Shown piece by piece: positions 45,611 to 55,759 of a DNA stretch of 64,000 nt; the first letter of the stretch is position 1, and each line of letters opens with the position of its first letter. Origin of the DNA: Yoonia ponticola (GTDB lineage Bacteria > Pseudomonadota > Alphaproteobacteria > Rhodobacterales > Rhodobacteraceae); NCBI RefSeq assembly GCF_014199395.1, contig NZ_JACIJM010000001.1, positions 434,001 through 498,000 on the forward strand. Reading direction: 5' to 3'. Both the position numbers and the translations under genes were made by a program. The notes beneath the pieces are model-generated. The model made no database searches, was not told the DNA's origin, and was given only the letters and a program-made list of their open reading frames with translations.

Positions 45611-46006
45611 ATGCGTAAATCCATGATGCTTTTCCCGCTTTTGCTTGCGGCATGCGTGACCGAAACCGAAATTCCGGATGGGCGCAATGCCTTTATGCAG
45701 GATTGCGCGGGCTGTCACGGCACCGACGGCAAAGGGTCCGGCCCGCTCGTGTCTGGTGTTGGCCTGATCGCCGCCGATCTGACGAAAATTTCCACACGCA
45801 ATGGTGGGGTGTTCCCGCGTCAAGAAGTCATGGCAATTATCGACGGGCTAGATCGCGAACCGCATTTTTCCCGCGCGATGCCCGAATTTGGCGCTGGTGA
45901 TCTAGGCGAAGCGGTCATTGTCGAAGGCGCCGACGGGCTAGGCACACCGACCCCCATCGGCCTGATCGCGCTCGCTGATTATCTCGAACAGATCCAAGAG
46001 CTGTGA
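45611..46006 (+). CDS. lipoprotein cytochrome c
   Basis: A 131-residue c-type cytochrome with lipobox LAAC (Cys15 in LLLAACVT), heme-binding CAGCHG at about 32-37 and a likely Met axial ligand in RAMPEFG (Met near 97). It would be anchored to a membrane and carry electrons in the periplasm. AAGGAG precedes the ATG. Its redox partner is not apparent; the neighbours (YdcZ transporter, DUF3047) do not tell. Confidence 0.85.
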   Translation: MRKSMMLFPLLLAACVTETEIPDGRNAFMQDCAGCHGTDGKGSGPLVSGVGLIAADLTKISTRNGGVFPRQEVMAIIDGLDREPHFSRAMPEFGAGDLGEAVIVEGADGLGTPTPIGLIALADYLEQIQEL

Positions 46007-46091
46007 CAAAACTGTGACCCACGCAAACGTGTGGTGAAACTTTGGCTGATCCTGCTACGTGTTTTCTCAACCAAACGCTAAGGAGCCTCCA

Positions 46092-46733
46092 ATGACGTTT
46101 TTCCGCACCGCTTTGATCGCCGCAACGCTTGTCGGAACTGCGGTTTCTGCCGGTCCTGTCAGCTTTGCAAACGGGTGGTCAGAACAGAAGTTGTCGCTGT
46201 TTTCCAACAACAGCTATAGCTTTGGCACCGCGCTCAGCATGTCGTCGAATGGGGGCGTGTCCATCGCGTGGACGCGTCTGCCGCAGTCTGAATGGCAATC
46301 CAGCACCGCCCAGTGGACATGGACCGTCGAGCAATCCGTGCCCGCGACGGACTTGCGCCAAAAAGGTGGTGATGACCGCAACTTGTCGCTCTATTTTGTG
46401 TTTGTACCTGACGATCAGGCCGAAGCGCTTCAAGGCGCTAACATCCGGCAATTGCTGGGAAATAGCGACGTGCGCGTCCTGCTTTATGTCTGGGGTGGCA
46501 ACCATACACGCGGATCGCAATTCGCATCGCCCTATCTACAAGGGCAAGGCGTCAACGTGATGCTGCGCCAAGCTGGGACGGGATCATTCACCGAAAACGT
46601 GGACCTCGCGGCGGACTATGCGCGGGCATTCGGAGGGCAACCCGGATCACTCGTCGGCCTCGCTGTATCGGGTGATAGCGATGATACGGATAGCGCCATT
46701 CGAGCGGCGATTGGTGGGATGTCATTGGGGTGA
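46092..46733 (+). CDS. exported DUF3047-family protein
   Basis: A 213-residue protein with signal MTFFRTALIAATLVGTAVSAGP and a beta-rich body: SMSSNGGVSIAWTRLPQSEWQSSTAQWTWTVEQSVPATDLRQKGGDDRNLSLYFVF, then VLLYVWGG and FASPYLQGQG. WTWTVxxSVPxTDLxxKGGDDR is the DUF3047 signature. Role unknown; presumably periplasmic. ATG at 46092 chosen with AGGAG upstream; the frame begins 11 codons earlier without a site. The following 223 bases to parE hold no gene that I can support. Confidence 0.75.
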   Translation: MTFFRTALIAATLVGTAVSAGPVSFANGWSEQKLSLFSNNSYSFGTALSMSSNGGVSIAWTRLPQSEWQSSTAQWTWTVEQSVPATDLRQKGGDDRNLSLYFVFVPDDQAEALQGANIRQLLGNSDVRVLLYVWGGNHTRGSQFASPYLQGQGVNVMLRQAGTGSFTENVDLAADYARAFGGQPGSLVGLAVSGDSDDTDSAIRAAIGGMSLG

Positions 46734-46956
46734 TAAGGGCGTTTTACCACCCACAGGTATCGCGTAACTCACTTATAGGGTGTCAATGCCACGTATATCA
46801 AATGTAGCGGTTACCGAGCTTTCACTGAACGACATCCGTCCTGAGCATGCGTAATGTCGCGCCTGAAATGCAAAAAAGTAAAAGCTGTGAAAAGCGCATC
46901 CCCAGTCCTCTAATTAATCACGGCATGGTTACGTGAGCTTTGGAGAGTTTCAAGAA

Positions 46957-48924
46957 TCAAACATCCAACTCCTCCACGAACCGCGCGTTTTCCTGAATAT
47001 ACTGGAACCGTAGCTCCGGTTTCTTCCCCATCAGTCGCTCAACCAAATCCCCAGTTTCACCCGGCAGATCGTCGTCAATCGACACACGGATCAGCTTGCG
47101 GGTCTCGGGGTTCATCGTCGTGTCTTTCAGGTCTTTTGCGTCCATCTCGCCCAGACCCTTAAATCGCTGCATGTCGATTTTTCCTTTGCCGCCCAGACCC
47201 TTCTCCATCATCAGGTTCTTTTCGGCATCATCGGCGACGTACAAACGCTTGGCCCCTTGGGTCAGGCGGTACAGCGGCGGGCAGGCCAGATAGAGGTGGC
47301 CGTGATCGATCATCGGCCGCATCTGCGTAAAGAAGAACGTCATCAGCAGCGCCGCAATGTGCGCCCCGTCAACATCCGCATCGGTCATGATGATAATTTT
47401 GTCGTAACGCAGATCATCGACGACAAATTTCGGCCCAAGTTGCACACCCAGCGCCTGCGTCAGATCGTTAATTTCGGCGTTCGAGCCCAGCTTGTTGGAC
47501 GCAGCCCCCAGCACGTTCAAAATCTTACCGCGCAAGGGCAGCAACGCCTGCGTTTTACGGTTCCGCGCCATCTTGGCAGAGCCGCCCGCAGAATCACCCT
47601 CGACGATGAACAACTCTGTGCCCTCGCGGTTTGTGGCCGAACAATCGACCAGTTTACCGGGCAGGCGCAGTTTCTTTGTTGCGGTCTTACGTGCGGTCTC
47701 TTTTTCCTGTTTACGGCGCAGGCGTTCTTCGGCCCGCAGCACAAGGAAATCGAGGATCGACCCCGCCGATTTTGTATCTGCCGCCAACCAGTTGTCAAAG
47801 TGGTCGCGCACGGCATTTTCAACCATACGTTGCGCCTCGGTGGTGGCCAAACGGTCCTTTGTTTGCCCCACAAATTCGGGCTCACGGATAAAGCAGGACA
47901 CCAGCGCACCGGCCCCCGTCGTCAGGTCATCGCGGCTGATCGTGCTGGCCTTGCGATTGCTCACCAATTCGCCATACGCCTTGATGCCTTTCAAGATAGC
48001 AGCCCAGAAACCCGCCTCGTGTGTGCCGCCCTCGGGCGTGGGGACGGTGTTACAATACGACTGGATGAAACCGTCGCGTGTCGGCGTCCAGTTGATCGCC
48101 CATTCGACCTTACCCGGAACCCCAAACTTTTCTTTAAAATCAACAGTCCCTGCAAATGGCGCATCCGCATAAGTCGTCGCACCAGACAGCGTTTCGTTCA
48201 AATAATCCGCCAAGCCTCCGGGGAATTTGAACATCGCTTCTTTAGGTGTTTCGCCGTCATCAATCCCCGTTTTCCAACGAATTTCAACGCCTGAAAACAG
48301 GTATGCTTTCGACCGCGCCATCTTGAACAAACGCGCTGGTTTCAGCTTCAATGACCCGAAAATATCCGGATCAGGGTGGAACGTCACAGATGTCCCGCGC
48401 CGATTAGGGGCAGCTCCGATTTTCGCGAGCGGCGCCTGCGGCACACCGCGCGAAAACTCCATCATGAACAGTTCTTTATTCCGCGCCACTTCAACCCGAA
48501 GGTGATCGGACAAGGCGTTCACAACAGACGAGCCAACACCGTGCAACCCACCCGATGTCTCGTAAGAATCCCCCGAGAATTTACCACCCGCGTTCAGCGT
48601 ACAGAAAATGATCTCAAGAGCGGTTTTCGAAGGGTCTTTCGGGTGCGGATCGGTCGGAATACCCCGTCCGTTATCGCGCACCGTGCAATGGCCGTTCTCG
48701 TGCAGTTCAATCTCGATCCACGTCGCGTGACCTGCAACGGCTTCGTCCATCGAGTTATCGACAATTTCTGCGACCATATGGTGCAAAGCGCGATCATCCT
48801 TGCCGCCGATATACATGCCGGGGCGCAGGCGGACGTGCTCCATGTCCTCCAGCACTTGAATGCTGGACGCGTCATATGTGCTTTTTTCGTTTTCACCAGA
48901 GCCTGAAAGAAGATCGCTCGCCAT
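46957..48924 (-). CDS. parE: DNA topoisomerase IV subunit B
   Basis: A 655-residue type IIA topoisomerase ATPase subunit. GHKL motifs VDNSMDEAVAGHA, RDNGRGIPTDPHP and SGGLHGVGSSVVNALS form the ATP site; the TOPRIM domain has VEGDSAGGSAKMARNRKTQALLPLRGK and TDADVDGAHIAALLMTFF. The length and C-terminus fit ParE rather than GyrB. With ParC it decatenates daughter chromosomes. Single cistron, divergent from the oxygenase gene; ParC is not in this window. Confidence 0.93.
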   Translation of the reverse strand: MASDLLSGSGENEKSTYDASSIQVLEDMEHVRLRPGMYIGGKDDRALHHMVAEIVDNSMDEAVAGHATWIEIELHENGHCTVRDNGRGIPTDPHPKDPSKTALEIIFCTLNAGGKFSGDSYETSGGLHGVGSSVVNALSDHLRVEVARNKELFMMEFSRGVPQAPLAKIGAAPNRRGTSVTFHPDPDIFGSLKLKPARLFKMARSKAYLFSGVEIRWKTGIDDGETPKEAMFKFPGGLADYLNETLSGATTYADAPFAGTVDFKEKFGVPGKVEWAINWTPTRDGFIQSYCNTVPTPEGGTHEAGFWAAILKGIKAYGELVSNRKASTISRDDLTTGAGALVSCFIREPEFVGQTKDRLATTEAQRMVENAVRDHFDNWLAADTKSAGSILDFLVLRAEERLRRKQEKETARKTATKKLRLPGKLVDCSATNREGTELFIVEGDSAGGSAKMARNRKTQALLPLRGKILNVLGAASNKLGSNAEINDLTQALGVQLGPKFVVDDLRYDKIIIMTDADVDGAHIAALLMTFFFTQMRPMIDHGHLYLACPPLYRLTQGAKRLYVADDAEKNLMMEKGLGGKGKIDMQRFKGLGEMDAKDLKDTTMNPETRKLIRVSIDDDLPGETGDLVERLMGKKPELRFQYIQENARFVEELDV

Positions 48925-49120
48925 ACTGCCGCCCCTTATTTGTTTGCCGCATTATGAGGCCGGCGACGGGCAAGGGCAATCAGATGATTGCGCTTATCCA
49001 CAAGATGTTGAGGGCGGACCTGCACTTCACCACTTGCGCGGACCGCTGCGACACGGTTTGGTGTGCCGGACACAGTAAACCCGACACAATAACAAGACAT
49101 TAACAAACCAGAGGCGCACC

Positions 49121-50059
49121 ATGACCATCGCGGCATTCGATCTAGCACAATTTGAAACCGCGACGGGGGCAGATCGCGCCGCATTGGCCGCGCAGTTGGA
49201 CGACATGTGCCGCAGCACAGGCTTTGTTATTCTGACCGGACATGGCGTTGCGTCCGAGACTATCACTGACATCTGGGCTGCCGCGAATGCGTTTTTCGCG
49301 CAGGACGTCGCGGCCAAGCAGGCGGCGGCACCCGTCTACGCGGGCGCGCCCTACGGCTATCTTGGCCCGAACCAAGAGGCGCTCGCGAAAAGCAAAGGCG
49401 TTGATACACCCCCAGATTTGAAAGAAAGCTTTAACGGTCGCGCCCGCACCCTAAACGCACAGGTCGATGATCCGGACGCGCGGGCCTTCGCGCTGGCCGA
49501 AACCCCATGGCCGGACCTTCCCGGATTTCGCGAGGCGTGGACCGCATATTACACTGCCGTCGAAGACCTTGCCGCGCGGATCATGGTTGCTTTTGCCGAG
49601 GCGTTGAACCTGCCGTCAAACTTCTTCGAGCCGTTCAACACCGACCCGGTGTCCGCCATGCGCGCGCTGCATTACCCCGCGACGATCGGGCAGGCCGAAA
49701 CTGGCCAGCAACGCGCAGGTGCGCACACCGATTACGGGGCGCTTACGATCCTGCTGCCGCAACCGAAATCCCAAGGTTTGCAGGTCATGCAAGACGACGA
49801 ATGGCACGATGTGGCGACAGTCGAAGGGGCTTTTGTCATCAATATCGGCGACCTGATGGCGCGGTGGACCGCTGATCGTTGGGTCAGCACATTGCACCGC
49901 GTTGTGGCCAAGCCTGACCAACCGAAACGCCTGTCGCTCGCCTATTTCCACCAGCCGGATTGGAATGCGGAAATCACACCGCTGGACGGCTCTGACGCTT
50001 ATCCCCCGATCTCTTTTGGCGCATATTTGATGGGTAAATTTAACGCTGCTGCGGGCTGA
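49121..50059 (+). CDS. 2-oxoglutarate/Fe(II) oxygenase, isopenicillin N synthase family
   Basis: A 312-residue double-stranded beta-helix oxygenase. N-terminal DIOX_N region (LDDMCRSTGFVILTGHGV); HTDYGALTIL gives the first metal His/Asp, STLHRVV the second His, and KRLSLAYFHQPD the 2-oxoglutarate Arg. Typical roles are hydroxylation or ring formation on amino acids or small molecules; the substrate is unknown. A single cistron between parE and a MATE pump. Confidence 0.86.
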   Translation: MTIAAFDLAQFETATGADRAALAAQLDDMCRSTGFVILTGHGVASETITDIWAAANAFFAQDVAAKQAAAPVYAGAPYGYLGPNQEALAKSKGVDTPPDLKESFNGRARTLNAQVDDPDARAFALAETPWPDLPGFREAWTAYYTAVEDLAARIMVAFAEALNLPSNFFEPFNTDPVSAMRALHYPATIGQAETGQQRAGAHTDYGALTILLPQPKSQGLQVMQDDEWHDVATVEGAFVINIGDLMARWTADRWVSTLHRVVAKPDQPKRLSLAYFHQPDWNAEITPLDGSDAYPPISFGAYLMGKFNAAAG

Positions 50060-50221
50060 CATATAGGCGGTTAGCGGACGGGCGATCCAGAGGTCGTTTT
50101 TCACCACGAAAACGCCGCAAAGGGTCCGTCGCTTTGCATTCGCTCTATTTTCAAGCAACTGATCGATTTGCGCCAAAAGATTACGCTGGACGCATGCAAA
50201 ACCGCGCCCTAAGCGTATCTG

Positions 50222-51574
50222 ATGCAACTAGTAGCCTTAACATATCCGCAACACTCTCGCGCTATTATGAAGCTCGGGATGCCCCTTGTTCTCAGTAACC
50301 TCGCTCAGTTCGCGATTCACATCACGGATACTGTAATGCTGGGGTGGTATTCGGTGGCAGCGCTCGCCGCGTCGACTATCGCGGGGACGTTCTTTTTCCT
50401 GACGTTTATTGTCGGCGCAGGCTTTGCCCAAGCGGTGACGCCCTTGGTCGCAACTGCCGCAGAGGCGGGCGATGACCAGCAGGTCCGACGCGCCACGCGC
50501 ATGGCGCTTTGGTTGTCGGTGATCTACGGCGGCGTAATGATGATCCCGTTCATCTGGACTGAAGCGATCATGATCGCCATTGGCCAAGACCCTGAAGTCG
50601 CGGCACTGACCCAAATCTACCTGCACATCGTCGCCTTCCAGATGATCCCCGCGTTGCTCGTCATGACGCTGAAAAGCTTTCTCGCCGCGTTGGAAAAAAC
50701 GGCGATTATCCTGTGGTCCACAATCGGGACCGCCGTGTTGAACGGTTTCTTCAACTACGCGTTGATCTTTGGCAATTGGGGGGCGCCGGAACTTGGGATC
50801 AAGGGCGCTGCAATTTCGTCGGTCACAATGACCGTGTTGAATGTGGCGATCTTGCTGACCTACGCGCTATGGAAAACACCGCAATTCCAACTGCTTAAAA
50901 ACGTCTTTGCACCTGATACCGAAGTGATGAAGCGGGTCTTTTCCCTCGGCTGGCCCATCGGTCTGACAGCCATGGCCGAAGGCGGATTGTTCAGCGCATC
51001 AGCTGTGATGATCGGTTGGTTGGGGCCTTTGCCGTTGGCGGCACACGGGATTGCGATCCAATTGGCCAGCCTCACATTCATGGTCCATATCGGCTTTTCA
51101 CAGGCGGCAACCGTGCGGGCAGGGCGCGCGCTAGGGCGCAACGACGAGGACAGCTTGCGCAAGGGCGGCAAAGTCGCAATCACGCTTTCCGCGATTTTTG
51201 CGGTCGCGACGATGTTCGTGTTCCTGCTGTTCCCGGAACCGCTGATCGCTGCCTTCATCGACCCGGACGAGCCTGCCAAAGCAGAGCTGATGAAAATCGG
51301 CGTAGCATTGCTGGCCTGCGCAGGATTGTTCCAAGTCGTGGACGCGCTGCAAGTCATGGCGCTCGGCCTATTGCGCGGTGTGCAAGACACTAAAGTCCCG
51401 ATGATTTACGCGACAATCAGTTACTGGATCATCGGCCTTCCGGTCAGTTACGTCCTCGCATTCCCACTCGGTCTCGAAGGGGTCGGCCTCTGGCTAGGCC
51501 TCGTCGTCGGCTTGGCCGTCGCAGCGGTGCTGCTGCTAAGACGGTTCTGGGGCCGTTCGGTTTACATTTCGTAA
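50222..51574 (+). CDS. MATE family efflux transporter
   Basis: A 450-residue inner-membrane antiporter with twelve helices (NorM-like). LGMPLVLSNLAQFAIHITDTVMLGWYSVAALAASTIAG at the start and GFSQAATVRAGRALGRNDEDSL in the second half are MATE signatures. Usually Na+ or H+ driven export of cationic compounds. Stands 162 bases after the oxygenase gene; no regulator adjacent. Confidence 0.9.
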   Translation: MQLVALTYPQHSRAIMKLGMPLVLSNLAQFAIHITDTVMLGWYSVAALAASTIAGTFFFLTFIVGAGFAQAVTPLVATAAEAGDDQQVRRATRMALWLSVIYGGVMMIPFIWTEAIMIAIGQDPEVAALTQIYLHIVAFQMIPALLVMTLKSFLAALEKTAIILWSTIGTAVLNGFFNYALIFGNWGAPELGIKGAAISSVTMTVLNVAILLTYALWKTPQFQLLKNVFAPDTEVMKRVFSLGWPIGLTAMAEGGLFSASAVMIGWLGPLPLAAHGIAIQLASLTFMVHIGFSQAATVRAGRALGRNDEDSLRKGGKVAITLSAIFAVATMFVFLLFPEPLIAAFIDPDEPAKAELMKIGVALLACAGLFQVVDALQVMALGLLRGVQDTKVPMIYATISYWIIGLPVSYVLAFPLGLEGVGLWLGLVVGLAVAAVLLLRRFWGRSVYIS

Positions 51575-51583
51575 ACATGAAAA

Positions 51584-51611
51584 AGGGACGCGCCATCTCA
51601 GGCACGTCCCT
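51584..51611 (-). terminator. terminator between the MATE and small periplasmic protein genes
   Basis: AGGGACG-C-GCC (51584-51594) pairs with GGC-A-CGTCCCT (51601-51611), one mismatch, 6-base loop. On the minus strand it is followed by TTTTT, so it best terminates the minus-strand gene at 51669; it could also end the MATE transcript. Confidence 0.65.
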
Positions 51612-51613
51612 GA

Positions 51614-51672
51614 TTAACTTAGCACTAGGAACATCTCGTTAACTTAGTACTAGGTAAAGTCGACGAACTTAG
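51614..51672. repeat. three imperfect 25-base tandem units
   Basis: TTAACTTAGCACTAGG (51614-51629) recurs as TTAACTTAGTACTAGG (51639-51654), exactly 25 bases later; a third, degraded unit (AACTTAG, 51666-51672) continues the 25-base period and contains the stop codon of the minus-strand gene. Confidence 0.6.
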
Positions 51673-51947
51673 CCCTCTTGTGGCTGCTGCTCTAGGACAT
51701 CTGCGAGTGCCTTTTCGTCGTTGCCATTACATGACAGCATGATTGACGAGATTGTGTCGTCGTCACGTTCAACACCTTCAACTTCGCCATAAAGCTCGTT
51801 CAAAGTGGACGTTTGTTCTTGGCGATCCAGTGCTGCAAATTCTGCACAAGTTACCATATCGGCGGTCTCGTGACCGTCAGCGAATGCAGTAGTTGCGGCA
51901 GTCATTGCAAAAAGGCTCAGGGCGGATGCTTTTACGAAAGTATTCAT
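51669..51947 (-). CDS. small periplasmic protein, HdeA-like
   Basis: A 92-residue protein with signal MNTFVKASALSLFAMTAATTAFADG and an acidic mature part with just two cysteines (MVTCAEFAALDRQEQ and SIMLSCNGN), the spacing seen in HdeA/HdeB-type acid-stress chaperones. The TCAEFxALD motif is the best evidence; homology is remote. ATG has GGAGAAT upstream. Function inferred only from the fold-like pattern. Confidence 0.58.
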   Translation of the reverse strand: MNTFVKASALSLFAMTAATTAFADGHETADMVTCAEFAALDRQEQTSTLNELYGEVEGVERDDDTISSIMLSCNGNDEKALADVLEQQPQEG

Positions 51948-52168
51948 TCTAATTCTCCAGTTATTTGCTTTCAGCGCTGCATTAACAGCTTGTGATATAA
52001 CAACAGGTGAAGCGGGTATTGGTTGCGTCGAGATGTGAAATAAAGTCAGAAATACAGCCGATTTGCGTGTAGTGCATTGTTTTTCATAGGTTTAATTCGT
52101 CAATTTGGATTGACGGGACGCACCCGCACCCAAACAACAGACCGCAAAATCAGATTTCCAATGCAGAT

Positions 52169-52582
52169 TTAAGCGTCGTCTCTGTCTTTCATCACCCGAT
52201 CAGCCTTTTTGCGAACCAGAACAGAACGCAGGTCGTGCATCGCGAGTAGCAGCACGTCGGTCACTTGCTCTAGTTGCTCTTCGGTCGCGCGTGCTTGAAC
52301 CCATTGGGTCGTCAGGTTCATGTGATCCACAGTCCGCAGAATATCATCTACATCCCGCTCAGCTAGCAAGGCGACACGGTCGTTCAGCCAGTCTTGGATC
52401 GCAGAGATATCAGGTTCTGTCAGTACATGATCGCCGTGCGGTTTGACCTCGCCATTGCGCACGTTCACCGCCGCGATGTGATCCATCTCGATCCGCCGCT
52501 GCCGATTGTCCGTATCAACACGAAACACAAATGCACCGTTTTCGCGCACGCGGAAGTAATAGTCTGGAAGCTCGGATGACAT
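52169..52582 (-). CDS. conserved hypothetical protein
   Basis: A 137-residue soluble protein: a possible beta-rich N-terminal part (DYYFRVRENGAFVFRVDTDNRQRRIEMDHIAAVNVRNGEV) and a helical C-terminal part (AIQDWLNDRVALLAERDVDDILRTVDHMNLTTQWVQARATEEQLEQVTDVLLLAMHDLRSVLVRKKAD). No family recognised. The ATG giving MSSELPDYYF was preferred to a GTG three codons earlier. Stands alone between the small periplasmic protein and aspC. Confidence 0.65.
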   Translation of the reverse strand: MSSELPDYYFRVRENGAFVFRVDTDNRQRRIEMDHIAAVNVRNGEVKPHGDHVLTEPDISAIQDWLNDRVALLAERDVDDILRTVDHMNLTTQWVQARATEEQLEQVTDVLLLAMHDLRSVLVRKKADRVMKDRDDA

Positions 52583-52662
52583 GGATAACACTCGTATGAT
52601 CGACAGGATAAGTCTGCAAACCTTAACAGCAGGTTTAAGGACGCGCTACCGTGGCGTTGCGG

Positions 52663-54606
<1,944 letters not shown>

Positions 54607-54690
54607 ACTTTGCGGCTTTACTGTAAATTTAACGAAATATTGGGATTCTCCTGTCATTGCTTGTGGACGCAGTGATTGACGGAGAAAAAG

Positions 54691-55209
54691 ATGAGCATTC
54701 ATTCCCAAGTAGCGACGGAACAAGACGTGCCAGAACAAGCCAGCACCGTCGCATTTATGGCGAGCTATCTCGAAGGTCTGACATTAGTCGAACGCCTTCA
54801 TCGATTGTTGCTAGATGTGATTAAAGACGAATTCGAACGAGTCGGCGTGTTGGAAATCAACGCGGTGCAAGCGCTGTTGTTGTTCAACATCGGTGACAAT
54901 GAGGTAACAGCAGGCGAGCTGAAATCGCGCGGCTATTACCAAGGTTCAAACGTCAGCTATAACCTCAAGAAACTCGTTGATATGGGCTACATGCACCATC
55001 AACGATCAGAGGTGGACAGGCGTTCTGTGCGGGTTAGCCTGACTGAAAAAGGGCGGCACGTCCGGACGATCGTCGCAAAACTTTTCGCGACCCATGCCGA
55101 GGGCTTGATGAGCCGCGGTGTTCTCGATCATCAAGGAATGGAAGATATCTCAACATCGCTGCGGCGGGTTGAGCGGTATTGGACAGAACAGATCCGCTAC
55201 ATCTACTAG
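54691..55209 (+). CDS. MarR-family regulator, LdtR-like
   Basis: A 172-residue winged-helix regulator. ERLHRLLLDVIKDEFERVGVLEINAVQALLLFNIGDNEVTAGELKSRGYYQGSNVSYNLKKLVDMGYMHHQRSEVDRRSVRVSLTEKG matches the LdtR subgroup of MarR proteins, which in Liberibacter regulate an L,D-transpeptidase and osmotic tolerance. That function is inferred here. ATG at 54691 with GGAG upstream was used rather than a TTG five codons earlier. Confidence 0.82.
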   Translation: MSIHSQVATEQDVPEQASTVAFMASYLEGLTLVERLHRLLLDVIKDEFERVGVLEINAVQALLLFNIGDNEVTAGELKSRGYYQGSNVSYNLKKLVDMGYMHHQRSEVDRRSVRVSLTEKGRHVRTIVAKLFATHAEGLMSRGVLDHQGMEDISTSLRRVERYWTEQIRYIY

Positions 55210-55225
55210 GCTGGGGTAAATGGTC

Positions 55226-55252
55226 TTTGCGCTGACCACTGGCCAGCGCAAA
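55226..55252. terminator. bidirectional hairpin between ldtR-like and gloA-like genes
   Basis: TTTGCGCTG (55226-55234) pairs perfectly with CAGCGCAAA (55244-55252) over nine bases of loop. It lies between convergent stops (55209 and 55266). No run of T follows, so efficiency is unclear. Confidence 0.5.
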
Positions 55253-55265
55253 TCACGTTTCGTGA

Positions 55266-55694
55266 TCACCAGTGTCCGGTGTTTTCCATGCTCGCCCAAG
55301 GCTCTTGAGCGGGCAGGCGGTCACCGTCTTGTAGCAACTCGATAGAGACGTTGTCTGGCGAGCGTACAAACGCCATGTGCCCGTCGCGCGGCGGACGATT
55401 GATCGTGACGCCATTGTCCATCAAATGTTGGCACAGCGCGTAGATATCGGACGTGCCATAGGCAAGGTGGCCAAAATGGCGGCTGTCAGATGGCAGTGCA
55501 TCGTCGCCGTCCCAGTTATAAGTCAATTCAACAGGGCAATCCTCGTCGCCGGGGGCCGCCATGAACAACAACGTAAAACGACCACCTTCGTTTTCGATCC
55601 GACGTGTTTCAGTCATGCCAAGCAGTTCGAAAAACGCGATTGACGCATCTAGATCTTTAACACGCACCATTGTGTGCAGGTATTTTAGTGACAT
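55266..55694 (-). CDS. lactoylglutathione lyase (glyoxalase I)-like
   Basis: A 142-residue VOC-fold enzyme. LKYLHTMVRVKDLDASIAFFELLGMTETRRIENEGGRFTLLFM, ELTYNWDG, HFGHLAYGTSDIYALCQHL and GHMAFVRSPDNVSIELLQ give the expected metal ligands (His, Glu, His, Glu) of glyoxalase I, which detoxifies methylglyoxal as its glutathione hemithioacetal. Length and pattern match bacterial GloA. Convergent with the LdtR-like gene. Confidence 0.85.
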   Translation of the reverse strand: MSLKYLHTMVRVKDLDASIAFFELLGMTETRRIENEGGRFTLLFMAAPGDEDCPVELTYNWDGDDALPSDSRHFGHLAYGTSDIYALCQHLMDNGVTINRPPRDGHMAFVRSPDNVSIELLQDGDRLPAQEPWASMENTGHW

Positions 55695-55759
55695 TGGGGG
55701 ACTCCTTCAGTTGTCAGCGCAACCTAGGGCGACACCCCACAATGTCCAAGTCGAAACAT

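Noticed and set aside
47257..48294. 345-codon frame opposite parE
   Set aside because: Antisense to the conserved ParE coding region, with no ribosome binding site.
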